In this document: positions 7,889-18,298 of the stretch, piece by piece | Numbering within the stretch: position 1 is the first letter of the stretch | Layout: the number at the start of each line of letters is the position of its first letter | Assembly (NCBI GenBank): GCA_021201735.1 | Contig: JAJQEJ010000023.1 | Span: forward strand, 1-40,793 | Source of the DNA: Oscillospiraceae bacterium | Lineage (GTDB): Bacteria; Bacillota; Clostridia; Oscillospirales; Oscillospiraceae | DNA: 40,793 nucleotides | Reading direction: 5' to 3' | Notes under the pieces: generated by a model | Seen by the model: the letters and a program-made list of their open reading frames with translations, nothing else | The model's database searches: none | Told to the model about the DNA's origin: nothing | Position numbers and translations under genes: made by a program

Positions 7889-10800
7889 ATGAAACGAGAA
7901 TGCGAAAGGGCAGGCAAAAAGATACTGATCTGGCTGATGGTACTTGCCATACTGGCAAGCCTGTTTGTAGGTGTGGTGCCCTCCCCCGCGCGCGCAACGG
8001 ACGATGATCTCGGCGTCTGGGACGGGTCACTGGATTTTTCCTGGTTTGACGAAGAGGACCTGCAGAGCGAGTACCATATTTCTAAGGCGGCCGAATGGGC
8101 AGCGCTTGCCTGGATCTGCTCGGAAGACCTGTATTATCTGCGCGATAACCGGGACACCATTCGAGATGCCACCAATGGCAATGTAACCAATATCGTCGGT
8201 ACGCTGCCAACGCAGCAGTATACCTTTGACGGGGTGTGGATTTATCTGGAGAGCGACCTTGACATGCGCGGTTATGTGAGTCCAACGACCGGAGAGTGGA
8301 CAGGCGATTTCAATTATTACCCGATTGGCGGGGAATATCAAAACGACGGCTATGCGCATGAAACGAATCAAGACATCTTCTTTGGCGTGTTTAACGGGAG
8401 CTTTGACGGCCAGGGGCACATGGTAGCCAATATATACTGTACCCGCGGCTGGGGTGCCGCCGAGAACAAAGATGTGGCCTACTACCAGTCGGCAGGGCTG
8501 TTTGGCCGCGTGGGCGCGCCGGACACAGTATCGCCACCGGAAGTGGACATCATGATTGAAAACGTGGCGGTGAGCGGATATATCGAGAGCGCCCGCAGCG
8601 TCGGCGGCATTGTGGGAAAGACTCTGCATGTCGCAAGCGGCTACTCGGTGACCATCCGCAACTGCATGAACTATGCCACGGTGAGCGATTCCGACAAAAA
8701 GGGCGTGGGCGGCATTGTCGGCTCGGCCTATAACGGATGCAATATACTAAACTGTGTCAATTTTGGAACGATCATTTGTGACATGCAAAATGGCGGCGGC
8801 ATTGCCGGCATCAGTGAGGCGACCTGCATCAGCTGCTATAACGTGGGCGATATCACGCAGACGCCGGGCAATCAGGGCCAGGCATACGGCACCGACGGTA
8901 ACGGGAATACAGAGCTGATTAATTTCTATTACGCGCTCAGCTCGGTGATTGATTACGGCTCCCCCGCCGTCTATAGCGCATACCAGAGTCAAGCCGCGTT
9001 TGATTTTACCGGCCTGTCCGCGGCGGATATGCAGGGTACCGCGTTTCTCTCCCTCATCAACAAATATGCCAATGAAAATACAGCTTGGGGCAATACAAAC
9101 GGCAAGTGGACCTTTTCGGCCACATACGGCAGTTTCCCTGTCCCGGCGGTGTTTGCGGATGGGTCGTATGTGGAACCGGATCCGGGCGATTCGGGCGGGT
9201 CCGGCGGCGATAGCACCGACTATCTCGTGACGCTGTGCGGGGAGAACAACTTTACGGCCTACATTGATGGTTCCGACACCGCATACCGCACAAGCGGTGT
9301 GTTTACCATGCGCACAGGCCGCACCGCCTCGATTGAGATTGTGCCCGATGAGGATTACATGATCTCCAACGTACTGAGCAACGGCAGTGCCACGCTCCTG
9401 TCCGCGGAGACCCCCGGCTTTTACACCCTCTACAATGTCAAAGGAAACACGGAGATTGAAGTGCGAACGGCCGCCAGCTGCAGCCATCAATACGTGGAAA
9501 TGGAACGGCAGGAGGCCACCTGCACCGAAGAGGGTTTTGTCCGCTCTGTATGCAGCAAATGCGGCGAGGAATTGGTCGAAGTACTCGCCGCGCGCAACCA
9601 TGATGACTGCGAAACGACCGTGGTAGCGCCGACCGAGACGGAGCGGGGGTATACGCAAACCACATGTAACCTGTGCGGTTACACATCGGAAAGTGACTAC
9701 ACGTGGCTTGTCCGCTTTGTCACAAACCGCACCGCCGTGCTGGACCCCGTGATCGTCCCGGAAAACGAGACGCTTGACGCGCCGGCGCTTGACACGCTGG
9801 CCGACGGGGATGGGCGGCAGTTTGCCGGCTGGTATACCGACGAGGCGCTTACCAAACTCTACAACTTCGACGAACCGGTTACCTCCAGCCTCACGCTGTA
9901 TGCCGACTGGTCGTTCACCGCGTACAAAATTGCGTTTAACGGGAGCAATGCCTCCGCTTATATCGGCGGCGAGGCGACAGGCGAATATATTGTACGCGCG
10001 GCGGACGAGTCGGTGACCTTTACACCGGTTGCAGGCCCCGGAAGCGTCATAGCCGGCGTGCGTACCAAGGCGAGCGCCGCGGTGGACATCTGGGACGGGG
10101 AGAGTATCGCCGACACGTGGGAAGGGAGCGGCACAGCTGCTGATCCGTATCAGATTGATTCGGGTGCCGCGCTGTCCTATCTCGCGGAAATGGTAAATGG
10201 CGGCACACCTTACACAGGGGACTATTTTTCCCTGACAAGAGATATTGATCTGGACGGACACGACTGGATTGCCATCGGATTATCGGCCGCAACCTTCCGC
10301 GGTACGTTCGACGGTAACGGCTATTCCGTCAGCAATCTGTACATTGACGATACGGATAAAAGCTATTGCGGGCTGTTCGGCTGCCTTGGCAACGACTGCG
10401 CGATTCGCAACCTGACCGTGACCGGGTCGGTACGGGCAAAATCTTATGCGGGCGGCATCGCGGGCCGGACGACGGATGTTGTCATTTCGGGCTGTGTGAG
10501 CTACGTGGATGTGGTAACGGTAGCGTACGCGGGCGGCACCGGCGGCATCGCAGGCTATGTAATGGGGACGGCGACGACTGTGCTGGAGGACTGTGTCAAT
10601 TACGGCGTGGTCAGCGGCTTTCAGGCGGGCGGCATTGTGGGCTATCAGTATTGCGCCACGGTGCAGGACTGCACCAACTACGGCTCGATCAGCGGCGGCT
10701 ATAATGTCGGTGGAATTTCCGGGTTGCTGACGTCCTCCTCAAGCTATGCGGCCGTAGTACAGCGCGCCGCGAATGAGGGCGCCGTCTCCGGCACAGACGA

Positions 10801-13800
10801 TGGCGCTGCGGCGGGCGGCATCGCGGGGCGAGCGCTTGCTACAGATGGCAGCTCTGTCAAGGCGGTGAGCGTTTCCGCTTGCTATAATATGGGCAATGTA
10901 TCCAACGCGGGCAGTTGCAGCGGGGGTGTGGTTGGCAGCACCTCCGGCACCAATGTCAGCGTGGCAGATTGCTATAACCGCGCAAGCGTTGCCTTTCAGT
11001 CCACCAAAACGCTGACGCACTATGTGGGCGGCATCCTTGGCGAGGCGACCACGGGTATGACCCTCAAAAACTGCTATCACGCAGGCGCGATCAGCGTTGG
11101 CTCCTCCTCCTATTCCGGGGAAATCGCGGGGAAGCTCACCAGCGTAAGCACCGTGTCCAACAACTATTGGAGTACGGATGGTACTTCCGGCTGGGGCTCG
11201 CCTACTTATTCGACATTGCTTTATAGCGGCTGCGCAAAAAAAGTGAGCGAGAGCGCCCTCCAAGGCATGGCCGCAACCCTCGGCACCGCGTACATGGCCG
11301 ACAGCGACGCAATCAATGACGGCTTTCCTGTCCTCACATGGCAAACGGCTGCGGAAACAGGCGGTGACGACGAGAGCGGGGTCTGCCGCCTTATCAATAA
11401 CGGAGACGGCACGTACACGATTTCTGAAATCGCGGGCGACCTTGTGGTCTATATCGAGACGCAACAGGTCACGTGTACCGTCACATTTGAGACCGGCGCG
11501 GGCACAGCGGTTGCGGCCCAGAGTGTGCCGTATGGCGGAACAATCGTAACGCCCACAGAGCCGACCTATAGCGGTTATCGCTTGGACGGCTGGTATTTAG
11601 ACGCCGCATGCACGCAGTTGTTTGATTTCTCCACACCCGTCACCAGCTCGTGTACCCTTTACGCGAATTGGGTGCTGCTGTATTACAAGGTGACGTATCA
11701 GGTGCTGGGCGACGGTACTTACTACGAGGAACATGTGGACGAGAGCAGCGCGGATCCCTGGCAGGCCGCCGGACCCGAAGAGGACCCGGTCAAGGAGGGC
11801 TACCTGTTCTCCGGCTGGTATACAAGCCAACTGTGCACCGCGCAATACTTATATGATTTTTCAGCTGTCCTCACCGGGGATCTCGTCCTCTACGCAGGCT
11901 GGAACAAGGAGATTTGTACCGTAACCGTCGATGCGGACAACGGGGATGACCCCGCACAGCAGCAGGTCGCGTATCTGGACTACGCGAGTAAGCCGCCGCA
12001 AAATCCGGAAAAGGCGGGTTATGTCTTTACCGGCTGGTATCACACCGCAGCGGACGGCACGGTGGATGCGGCGTCCCCCTATTATTTTTCCACCACTGCG
12101 GTGACGGGGGATACCACCATCAAGGCGCGGTGGGCGCGCGCGCGTGTGGTAACCTTTGCAACCGATCCCGCAGACGCGCGCGTCAACGTGACGTATGGCG
12201 GACTTGCGGTTACCCCGGACGCCGATCACACCTACACCCTTGCGGAGGGAGAGACATATCTTTACACGGTCTCCGCCCCGGACTATCGCACAGCCAGCGC
12301 CGCCTTTGTCGCCGGGGAACCGGAAGAGGATATGCAGGACGCCCCGGCAGAACCCATCACCCTTTCCGTCGCGCTGGAATATGCGGGGTCTTTTGACGTG
12401 GACTTTGCCGGTGACGCGGATTTCTATGTGGATGGCGAGGCTACAACGCACACCACCGTCTCTGCCGGTGAAAGCCTGTCCTTTGGGGCGCAGGTTGCGG
12501 CAGGCCAGGAGATGACGCGCCTGCATATCGACAGTGACGCGTGGGAGGACAGCTTCGTTTTCGCCGACGTTTGGGATGGCAGGGCGGTGGACGCCGACTG
12601 GACGGGCAGTGGCACGGATACCGATCCCTACCTGATCACAAGCGCCGCTCAGCTTGCGGGCGTGGCGTGGTACATCACAACGTATGAGGTCACACTCAAG
12701 GGCGTCTGCTTCCGGCTGGTGTCGGATATCGACCTCGACGGTTACCAGTGGTCGCCCATCGGCGGAAACGGCGGCACCTACCGCAGTTTTCAGGGTGTGT
12801 TTGACGGCGGCGGCCACACCGTAAGCAATCTCTACATCGCCAGCGGGAACAGCTATGTCGGGCTGTTCGGACAGATCATCAACGCCAAAATCAGCAATTT
12901 GACACTTGCCTCTGTCTATATCAGGGGAGGAAGCTGCGTCGGCGCGGTGGCCGGTTACGCGTTGAGCGGCAGCGAAATCAGCAACTGCTCCGTTTCCGGC
13001 ACGGTCATCGGTCAGTTCTCAACGTCCACATCCATCAGCGTCGGCGGGCTGGTCGGCAGTCTGGATGGTACCGTCACCAACTGCGCGAACACAGCAAGGG
13101 TTACGGGTACGACGCGCGTGGGCGGCATCGTTGGCAGCGCGGAGCTCAGCACCGTCGCCATATCCGGCTGCGTGAATGGCGGCAGCGTTTCCGGCACCAC
13201 GTATGTCGGCGGCGTGATCGGTTGCGCCGAGACGACGGCGCAGGGTGTATTTGAAAACCTGCACAACAGCGGTGCCATTGACGGCACAAGCACGGTCGGC
13301 GGGATCTTCGGTCGGGGGAGCTACGTCCAGATTGCCGCATGCAGCAATACAGGGGATATTCGCGGCGGCGTCACGACCGGCGGGATCGGCGGAAGGCTGC
13401 AGCTCGGAGACATAAGCTGCGTATATAATACCGGCACAATTACCGCAACGGACAGCGCCAGCGCGGGCGGTCTGACCGGGCTGCTCGCCGGGTCGACACA
13501 GGTGCCGACCGTGCTCGAAAACAGCTATAACGTGGGTACGGTGACCGGCGGCGCGGACGCGGTGCTCGGCGCGCTGGTCGGCGAGCAGATGGCGCTTTCC
13601 ACGCTGACCAACTGCTATTATCTCACCGGCAGCGCAGAGGACCTGATTGGCCTCCAGATTGCTGCGCAAACGGACAATACCGCGCAGGAACTGCTGGCCT
13701 ATCAGCTCAAGTTAGATGCCTTCCCCGCCGCAATAGGCGGCACATTCGAGCGGGACTATTTCGATCAAAACAGCGGATACGCGGTGCTGGCTGCGCAAAA

Positions 13801-16800
13801 CCCCTATCCTGTCATGGCAGGAGACGAGGGAAGCTGGGACGTAACGCTGCAGAATGTGGATGCAGATATCACCTTGACCGCCACTACCTCAGAGGCCCGG
13901 TACGATATTGTATGGGATAAGACGTTGCCGTTTGATATTGTGGTGCAGAACGCAGGCGAGATCCCTGTCCTCTATGGTGAGGATTTCAGCTTTACGGTGG
14001 CGCTGCATCCAGGCTACGAGCTGGATGGTACAATGGATGTAAAGGCGAACGGCATTACACTGACGCCGGACGCAAACAGCATCTACACCATTCCGGATGT
14101 GAAGGCCCACCAGACCATCACCGTAGACAATTACGCGACAGGCACCTATACCGTGGTGTTCGATTTGAACGGCGGGACAGGGACGGTGCGTAACCAGCGC
14201 GTCACCTATCCCAAAACCGTTACGCAGCCGACGAGTACACCGACCAGAGCGGCGGACACGGGCACCTACATCTTTACCGGCTGGTATACGGACACAAACG
14301 CAACCGAGGCATATGATTTCAGTAACCCTGTCACAGCCGATCTCACCATCTATGCCGGTTGGTTCTATGACATGGGGATGTACATTGTGTATGACTTCAA
14401 TCTCCCCGCCGGGGCAGCACTCACCGGGGCATATGCGGGTATGGAGCGCCTGACCGGGTATGAAACGCAGGGCGAACGGCTTGTGAGTCCGCCGGACGAT
14501 CCTGTCTGCGCATTCCAGTCCGACATTGTGACGGCCAGGTTCCGCTACTGGGCAGATGCAGCGGAGAACCAAGTGGATCTTGCGACATATGTGGTCCCCG
14601 TGCGGTCAGACGCGGCGCGGGCGGCGGACACAGCAAGCCTTGTGATGCCGACCACAACGCTGCACGCCGTATGGACGGTGGAATCCACATCCTCGTCATC
14701 GGGCGACGGCGGGGGCGGCGGGACGACACCGGGGGAAGGCGATGGCGTATACTACTCCATCAGCACCCCGCAGCAGCTCCTGGACCTTGCCGGTCTTGTC
14801 AACTCCGGTGCACTGGAAACGGAACATACGACCTGGGTGTTGCAGCAGGATATTGACTTAGACGCGCTCGGTCGGAGTATTTCCATCGGCACGGACGACC
14901 ACCGCTTTGAAGGCACATTTACCGGCGGTGACGAAAACCACACCGTCACCCTGCTCGACGGGCAGAGCGGCGGGCTGTTCGGCGTCATCGGCACATCTGG
15001 CGCGGTAGAATATCTGGATGTCAAAGGGGATATCCGGGCGGTGCAGAGCACCGGCACCGGCCTCATTGCCGATATCAGCTACGGCCCGATCAGCTACTGC
15101 AACGCATCCGGCTCCATCAGCTCCGATAAAATGAATAAAATCGGCGGCATTGTGGGGTGTGGCCTGGGTGATCTGACGCACCTGAGCGCCGCGGTCAGCA
15201 TAACGGGCGCTTCCGTTCTGGGCGGTATTGTCGGTGCCGGAGGCGACAACACGTTTTCGACGACAACCATTCACATCTCCGACTGCACCGCGCTGGCGGG
15301 GAGTGAAATCATCGTTTCCACGGACCTGTACCACGACCTGCTCGGCGGCATTGCGGGCACCAGTGTGGGCAACATCACCGGCTGCACCAGTTGGGCAGCG
15401 ATAGACTACGGAGGACGTTCCGGCGGCATTTGCGGCGCACTCTATTATGGCTCGGTGGAAGACTGTGAAAACTATGGTGAGATTGGCGATGGCGCCACAG
15501 TGGGCGGCATTGTGGGTACGTACACCTTTGCAAGCGGCGGCTATGTAAGAAATTGTTACAACTACAGCAATATTACCGGCGGCAGCTCCATCGGGGGCCT
15601 GATTGGTGAGATGACCTATGGTAGCGACGTGACGGAAATCACCATTGAAAACTGCGGAAACGACGGGGACGTCTACACTTGGAATATGGCATCCGCCCTG
15701 TTCTCTTACGGCTACGTGGGCGGCCTGATCGGGCAGGCGGGGTCGAGCAGTGTTGAATCGTTTACACTCAATATCAGCAACTGCTACAGTACAGGAGATG
15801 TGGAAGCGGGCCCGGAAGGCACCGGTCCGTTGGGCGGTCTCATCGGGGTTCTGTTTACCAATGGAACGATAGATCACTGCTTCTGTTCCGGCAGCATCAC
15901 AACGCCCGAAGCACAGAGCTATATCGGCGGCATGATCGGTCGAACATTCTCAGAAAAACAGGTCACCATTTCCAACGCCTATTGGTACGGCGAAGTGTTC
16001 AGCGTAAGCACCGGCACCCGGTATGTGGGCTATGCGGATGGCACCGGCTACGCGCAGCTTGACAACTTCTACTATTACGACAGCCCCGCGAAAGTGAGCG
16101 AGCGTGAGAGCGGCGGCGCGCCGGAGCTGACCGCCGCGGGTGCCACCGGCAAGGGCAAGGACGCCTTCTCTTCCGGCGAGGTGTCGTATCTCATCGACGG
16201 GGGCAATGCAGACGGCAGCTATTCTATCCGCGATCTGGATTGGTCCCTGCTTGACGCCGCCGCGGCGCGCAGATATCCCACGCTCGATGTGCCGGAATAC
16301 TATATGGTTACGCTCAAGCTCAGTGGTGACGGCGCCGGCGCGGAAGCCACCGCCTCTCTCAGCGGCAAAGCGCCCGAAACGGGCGCGAAGACAGTCGTCG
16401 CCTACATCGGACGTGGACAGACCGTATCGGTCGACCTCACCGTTCCGGCGGATCAAACCGTCTATACGGATGACGAGGGCAACGGAACCACCACAACCTA
16501 CACATCGGAGGTGCGCGTCAGCTACGTCATCAATCCCTTAAACGGTAAGCTGTACGACAAGGAGGCCAGCAAGGGTGCGCTGGGAGAAGACGATATCCAA
16601 GTGAGCGACAAGGCCTATGCCTTTACGCTCGAGCAGTACGGAAACTACGTCGTGGAAGTTGTCTTCACCAAAACGGAGGTCCCCGTCACGCCTGAGCCGA
16701 CGGAACCCGATCCCACCGATCCAACTCCAACAGACCCTGATGCGACAGACCCCACTACGACAGACCCCGACACGGGCAGCGGCACCGGCAAAGGGCGCGG

Positions 16801-17389
16801 CAGCGGCAGTGGCAAAGGCGACGGCACCGGTGACGGTACCGGCAATGGCACCGGCGACGGCACCGGTGATGGCGACGGCGACGGGTCGGGTGACGGTGAC
16901 GGCAGCGGCGACGGTACCGGCGACGGTGACGACGGACAGGGTGATGAGGCAGGCGGCGGCGACGGCGGATTGGACAATCAGCCCACGACGATTCTGGAAA
17001 ACACAGTGCCCGGCACGGATGGCGCGGGCCTTGCGTCCATACTGCTCGCTGAGGTGGATGATAGCGCGGCGATTGAACGTGGTGACCGCTCCGATGTGGA
17101 AAACGACAGCGACGGGGCCGAGGGCGGCTCGCTGGACGGCGGCTCACCCGAGGGGGGCTACGGCGACCAGTTTGCGCCGGAACCGGAACCGGAGCCGGAT
17201 GCAGAAGCGGAGCCCGACCTCTTTGCAATCAGTCAGGCGGAGCCCACCACGCAAATGGGTCTGCTGATTCTGCTCCTGCTGATCATATGCGCGGTGCTGT
17301 TCATCGCGGCTATACGGAGATACCGCGCGGATAAGCGGGAGCGGGCGCTTGCTGAAAAAGATAACAAAGAGACAAATGAGAGTGACTGA
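7889..17389 (+). CDS. Giant GLUG / InlB-repeat surface protein with membrane anchor
   Basis: About 3,166 residues. The chosen start is ATG 7889 with GGAAAGG 10 bases upstream; the frame is open further 5' but overlaps the SLH gene. Residues 1-36 are a signal peptide ending 'SPARA'. Four GLUG regions (about 41-427, 731-1150, 1558-1917, 2284-2801) carry many 'GGIVG/GGIAG' repeats; the first three open with a 'WDG' signature. Between them lie a Cys-rich CxxC segment (about 528-604), InlB/Flg_new repeats ('FAGWYTDEAL', 'LDGWYLDAAC', 'FSGWYTSQLC', 'FTGWYHTAAD', 'FTGWYTDTNA') and a Thr/Pro/Asp and then Gly/Asp-rich stalk (about 2931-3030). The end is one hydrophobic helix (about 3123-3146) and a charged cytoplasmic tail, without LPXTG. 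It follows the SLH gene by 22 bases, so it is probably co-transcribed. It is inferred to be a long membrane-tethered adhesin. Confidence 0.88.
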   Translation: MKRECERAGKKILIWLMVLAILASLFVGVVPSPARATDDDLGVWDGSLDFSWFDEEDLQSEYHISKAAEWAALAWICSEDLYYLRDNRDTIRDATNGNVTNIVGTLPTQQYTFDGVWIYLESDLDMRGYVSPTTGEWTGDFNYYPIGGEYQNDGYAHETNQDIFFGVFNGSFDGQGHMVANIYCTRGWGAAENKDVAYYQSAGLFGRVGAPDTVSPPEVDIMIENVAVSGYIESARSVGGIVGKTLHVASGYSVTIRNCMNYATVSDSDKKGVGGIVGSAYNGCNILNCVNFGTIICDMQNGGGIAGISEATCISCYNVGDITQTPGNQGQAYGTDGNGNTELINFYYALSSVIDYGSPAVYSAYQSQAAFDFTGLSAADMQGTAFLSLINKYANENTAWGNTNGKWTFSATYGSFPVPAVFADGSYVEPDPGDSGGSGGDSTDYLVTLCGENNFTAYIDGSDTAYRTSGVFTMRTGRTASIEIVPDEDYMISNVLSNGSATLLSAETPGFYTLYNVKGNTEIEVRTAASCSHQYVEMERQEATCTEEGFVRSVCSKCGEELVEVLAARNHDDCETTVVAPTETERGYTQTTCNLCGYTSESDYTWLVRFVTNRTAVLDPVIVPENETLDAPALDTLADGDGRQFAGWYTDEALTKLYNFDEPVTSSLTLYADWSFTAYKIAFNGSNASAYIGGEATGEYIVRAADESVTFTPVAGPGSVIAGVRTKASAAVDIWDGESIADTWEGSGTAADPYQIDSGAALSYLAEMVNGGTPYTGDYFSLTRDIDLDGHDWIAIGLSAATFRGTFDGNGYSVSNLYIDDTDKSYCGLFGCLGNDCAIRNLTVTGSVRAKSYAGGIAGRTTDVVISGCVSYVDVVTVAYAGGTGGIAGYVMGTATTVLEDCVNYGVVSGFQAGGIVGYQYCATVQDCTNYGSISGGYNVGGISGLLTSSSSYAAVVQRAANEGAVSGTDDGAAAGGIAGRALATDGSSVKAVSVSACYNMGNVSNAGSCSGGVVGSTSGTNVSVADCYNRASVAFQSTKTLTHYVGGILGEATTGMTLKNCYHAGAISVGSSSYSGEIAGKLTSVSTVSNNYWSTDGTSGWGSPTYSTLLYSGCAKKVSESALQGMAATLGTAYMADSDAINDGFPVLTWQTAAETGGDDESGVCRLINNGDGTYTISEIAGDLVVYIETQQVTCTVTFETGAGTAVAAQSVPYGGTIVTPTEPTYSGYRLDGWYLDAACTQLFDFSTPVTSSCTLYANWVLLYYKVTYQVLGDGTYYEEHVDESSADPWQAAGPEEDPVKEGYLFSGWYTSQLCTAQYLYDFSAVLTGDLVLYAGWNKEICTVTVDADNGDDPAQQQVAYLDYASKPPQNPEKAGYVFTGWYHTAADGTVDAASPYYFSTTAVTGDTTIKARWARARVVTFATDPADARVNVTYGGLAVTPDADHTYTLAEGETYLYTVSAPDYRTASAAFVAGEPEEDMQDAPAEPITLSVALEYAGSFDVDFAGDADFYVDGEATTHTTVSAGESLSFGAQVAAGQEMTRLHIDSDAWEDSFVFADVWDGRAVDADWTGSGTDTDPYLITSAAQLAGVAWYITTYEVTLKGVCFRLVSDIDLDGYQWSPIGGNGGTYRSFQGVFDGGGHTVSNLYIASGNSYVGLFGQIINAKISNLTLASVYIRGGSCVGAVAGYALSGSEISNCSVSGTVIGQFSTSTSISVGGLVGSLDGTVTNCANTARVTGTTRVGGIVGSAELSTVAISGCVNGGSVSGTTYVGGVIGCAETTAQGVFENLHNSGAIDGTSTVGGIFGRGSYVQIAACSNTGDIRGGVTTGGIGGRLQLGDISCVYNTGTITATDSASAGGLTGLLAGSTQVPTVLENSYNVGTVTGGADAVLGALVGEQMALSTLTNCYYLTGSAEDLIGLQIAAQTDNTAQELLAYQLKLDAFPAAIGGTFERDYFDQNSGYAVLAAQNPYPVMAGDEGSWDVTLQNVDADITLTATTSEARYDIVWDKTLPFDIVVQNAGEIPVLYGEDFSFTVALHPGYELDGTMDVKANGITLTPDANSIYTIPDVKAHQTITVDNYATGTYTVVFDLNGGTGTVRNQRVTYPKTVTQPTSTPTRAADTGTYIFTGWYTDTNATEAYDFSNPVTADLTIYAGWFYDMGMYIVYDFNLPAGAALTGAYAGMERLTGYETQGERLVSPPDDPVCAFQSDIVTARFRYWADAAENQVDLATYVVPVRSDAARAADTASLVMPTTTLHAVWTVESTSSSSGDGGGGGTTPGEGDGVYYSISTPQQLLDLAGLVNSGALETEHTTWVLQQDIDLDALGRSISIGTDDHRFEGTFTGGDENHTVTLLDGQSGGLFGVIGTSGAVEYLDVKGDIRAVQSTGTGLIADISYGPISYCNASGSISSDKMNKIGGIVGCGLGDLTHLSAAVSITGASVLGGIVGAGGDNTFSTTTIHISDCTALAGSEIIVSTDLYHDLLGGIAGTSVGNITGCTSWAAIDYGGRSGGICGALYYGSVEDCENYGEIGDGATVGGIVGTYTFASGGYVRNCYNYSNITGGSSIGGLIGEMTYGSDVTEITIENCGNDGDVYTWNMASALFSYGYVGGLIGQAGSSSVESFTLNISNCYSTGDVEAGPEGTGPLGGLIGVLFTNGTIDHCFCSGSITTPEAQSYIGGMIGRTFSEKQVTISNAYWYGEVFSVSTGTRYVGYADGTGYAQLDNFYYYDSPAKVSERESGGAPELTAAGATGKGKDAFSSGEVSYLIDGGNADGSYSIRDLDWSLLDAAAARRYPTLDVPEYYMVTLKLSGDGAGAEATASLSGKAPETGAKTVVAYIGRGQTVSVDLTVPADQTVYTDDEGNGTTTTYTSEVRVSYVINPLNGKLYDKEASKGALGEDDIQVSDKAYAFTLEQYGNYVVEVVFTKTEVPVTPEPTEPDPTDPTPTDPDATDPTTTDPDTGSGTGKGRGSGSGKGDGTGDGTGNGTGDGTGDGDGDGSGDGDGSGDGTGDGDDGQGDEAGGGDGGLDNQPTTILENTVPGTDGAGLASILLAEVDDSAAIERGDRSDVENDSDGAEGGSLDGGSPEGGYGDQFAPEPEPEPDAEAEPDLFAISQAEPTTQMGLLILLLLIICAVLFIAAIRRYRADKRERALAEKDNKETNESD
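16770..16972 (+). repeat. Gly/Asp-rich low-complexity tandem repeat
   Basis: Near-repeats of 'ggcgacggcaccggtgac' encode runs of G-T-G-D and G-D-G-D. The stretch lies just outside the membrane helix of the giant protein and forms the wall-spanning stalk. It is in frame and repetitive, so its length could vary among strains and is prone to assembly error. Confidence 0.8.
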
Positions 17390-17407
17390 AAAAAGGTGGT
17401 GTCAAAA

Positions 17408-18298
17408 GTGAAACGAATTCTATCCCTTCTCCTGTGCCTCGGCATGCTCCTATCCTCATTTTCATTTACCACCATGGCGGATGAGGCTGTACAAGACGAG
17501 GTATACCAGTCCGAGTCATCCGAACAGCCGCAGGACGACGAACCGGCGCAGGAGAACCCGGCGCAGGACGACGCAGCACCGGTCGACGCGGCACAGGGGG
17601 AACCGACACAGGACGAAACAAATGCTTCGACATGGGCCACGGTTGCGGACGTAATGTCCGCAGCCGCGGCATCCGAGCCGACGCTGGCGGACGGTTTCTA
17701 TCAGATCACCTCCGCATCGGAGCTCGCGTGGTTTGCCGATGCGGTGAACGCCGGGGACTACACAATCAACGCCATGCTTCTGGCCAATTTGGATCTGTCG
17801 GCATGGGACTGGACGCCCATCGGCGGGGGTTCGGCTGCCACCGCCTTTCAGGGCGAGTTTGACGGTGCCGGGCACACCATTTCAGGCCTGACCGTAAGCG
17901 GCACAACATACCGGGGCTTGTTTGGGCGCGTGTCAAATGCCGTCATCCATGATTTGACGCTCACCGACGCAAGTGTCACCGCTTCCGGCTCATATGCCGG
18001 CATACTAGCCGCCTATACGACCGACACTGAAATCAGCGATGTGACGCTGGAAAACGTGACATTGACTGTTGACACCAGCGCATCCAGTTGCTATGCCGGT
18101 ACGCTGGTCGGCAGTGCCTCCGGCGGCAGCATGGATGGTCTCACGCTGCAGCATGCGACGGTGACAGGTGGTGCCAAGACCTATCGGTGCGGTGGGCTTT
18201 TCGGTTCCGCATCCGGGACGACGATCCGCAATGCATCTCTTGCGGATGTATCGGTCACCGGGTACTATATGGTATTGGCGGTTTGGCCGGTGGTGTAA
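17408..18298 (+). CDS. N-terminal part of a frameshifted giant GLUG/dockerin protein
   Basis: 296 residues as written, using GTG 17408 with an AAAGGTGGTG ribosome site 6 bases upstream; GTG 17396 is less likely because it overlaps that site. It begins 18 bases after the previous gene. Residues 1-24 are a signal peptide, followed by a Gln/Asp/Glu/Pro-rich linker. A GLUG region then opens 'FYQITSASELAWFADAVN' and contains 'RGLFGRV', 'AGTLVGSASGG' and 'GGLFGSASGT'. The frame ends at 18298 after an unrelated tail (MVLAVWPVV). The GLUG pattern continues without a break in another frame from 18268, so this and the next entry are one gene of about 2,590 residues interrupted by a frameshift. As written, the product would be a short secreted fragment lacking the dockerin. 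Confidence 0.75.
   Translation: MKRILSLLLCLGMLLSSFSFTTMADEAVQDEVYQSESSEQPQDDEPAQENPAQDDAAPVDAAQGEPTQDETNASTWATVADVMSAAAASEPTLADGFYQITSASELAWFADAVNAGDYTINAMLLANLDLSAWDWTPIGGGSAATAFQGEFDGAGHTISGLTVSGTTYRGLFGRVSNAVIHDLTLTDASVTASGSYAGILAAYTTDTEISDVTLENVTLTVDTSASSCYAGTLVGSASGGSMDGLTLQHATVTGGAKTYRCGGLFGSASGTTIRNASLADVSVTGYYMVLAVWPVV

Noticed and set aside
8747-10261. Long open reading frame on the - strand opposite the giant adhesin (also 2323-3492, 14858-15877, 23122-23985)
   Set aside because: Composition is Arg/Ala/Gly-rich without family motifs, and the + strand frame carries clear signal peptide, GLUG and InlB features. These are antisense shadows of GC-rich repetitive code.
17220-17389. Sortase LPXTG sorting signal at the end of the giant protein
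   Set aside because: There is a hydrophobic helix and a charged tail, but no LPXTG-like motif before it, and the tail is too long (about 20 residues).
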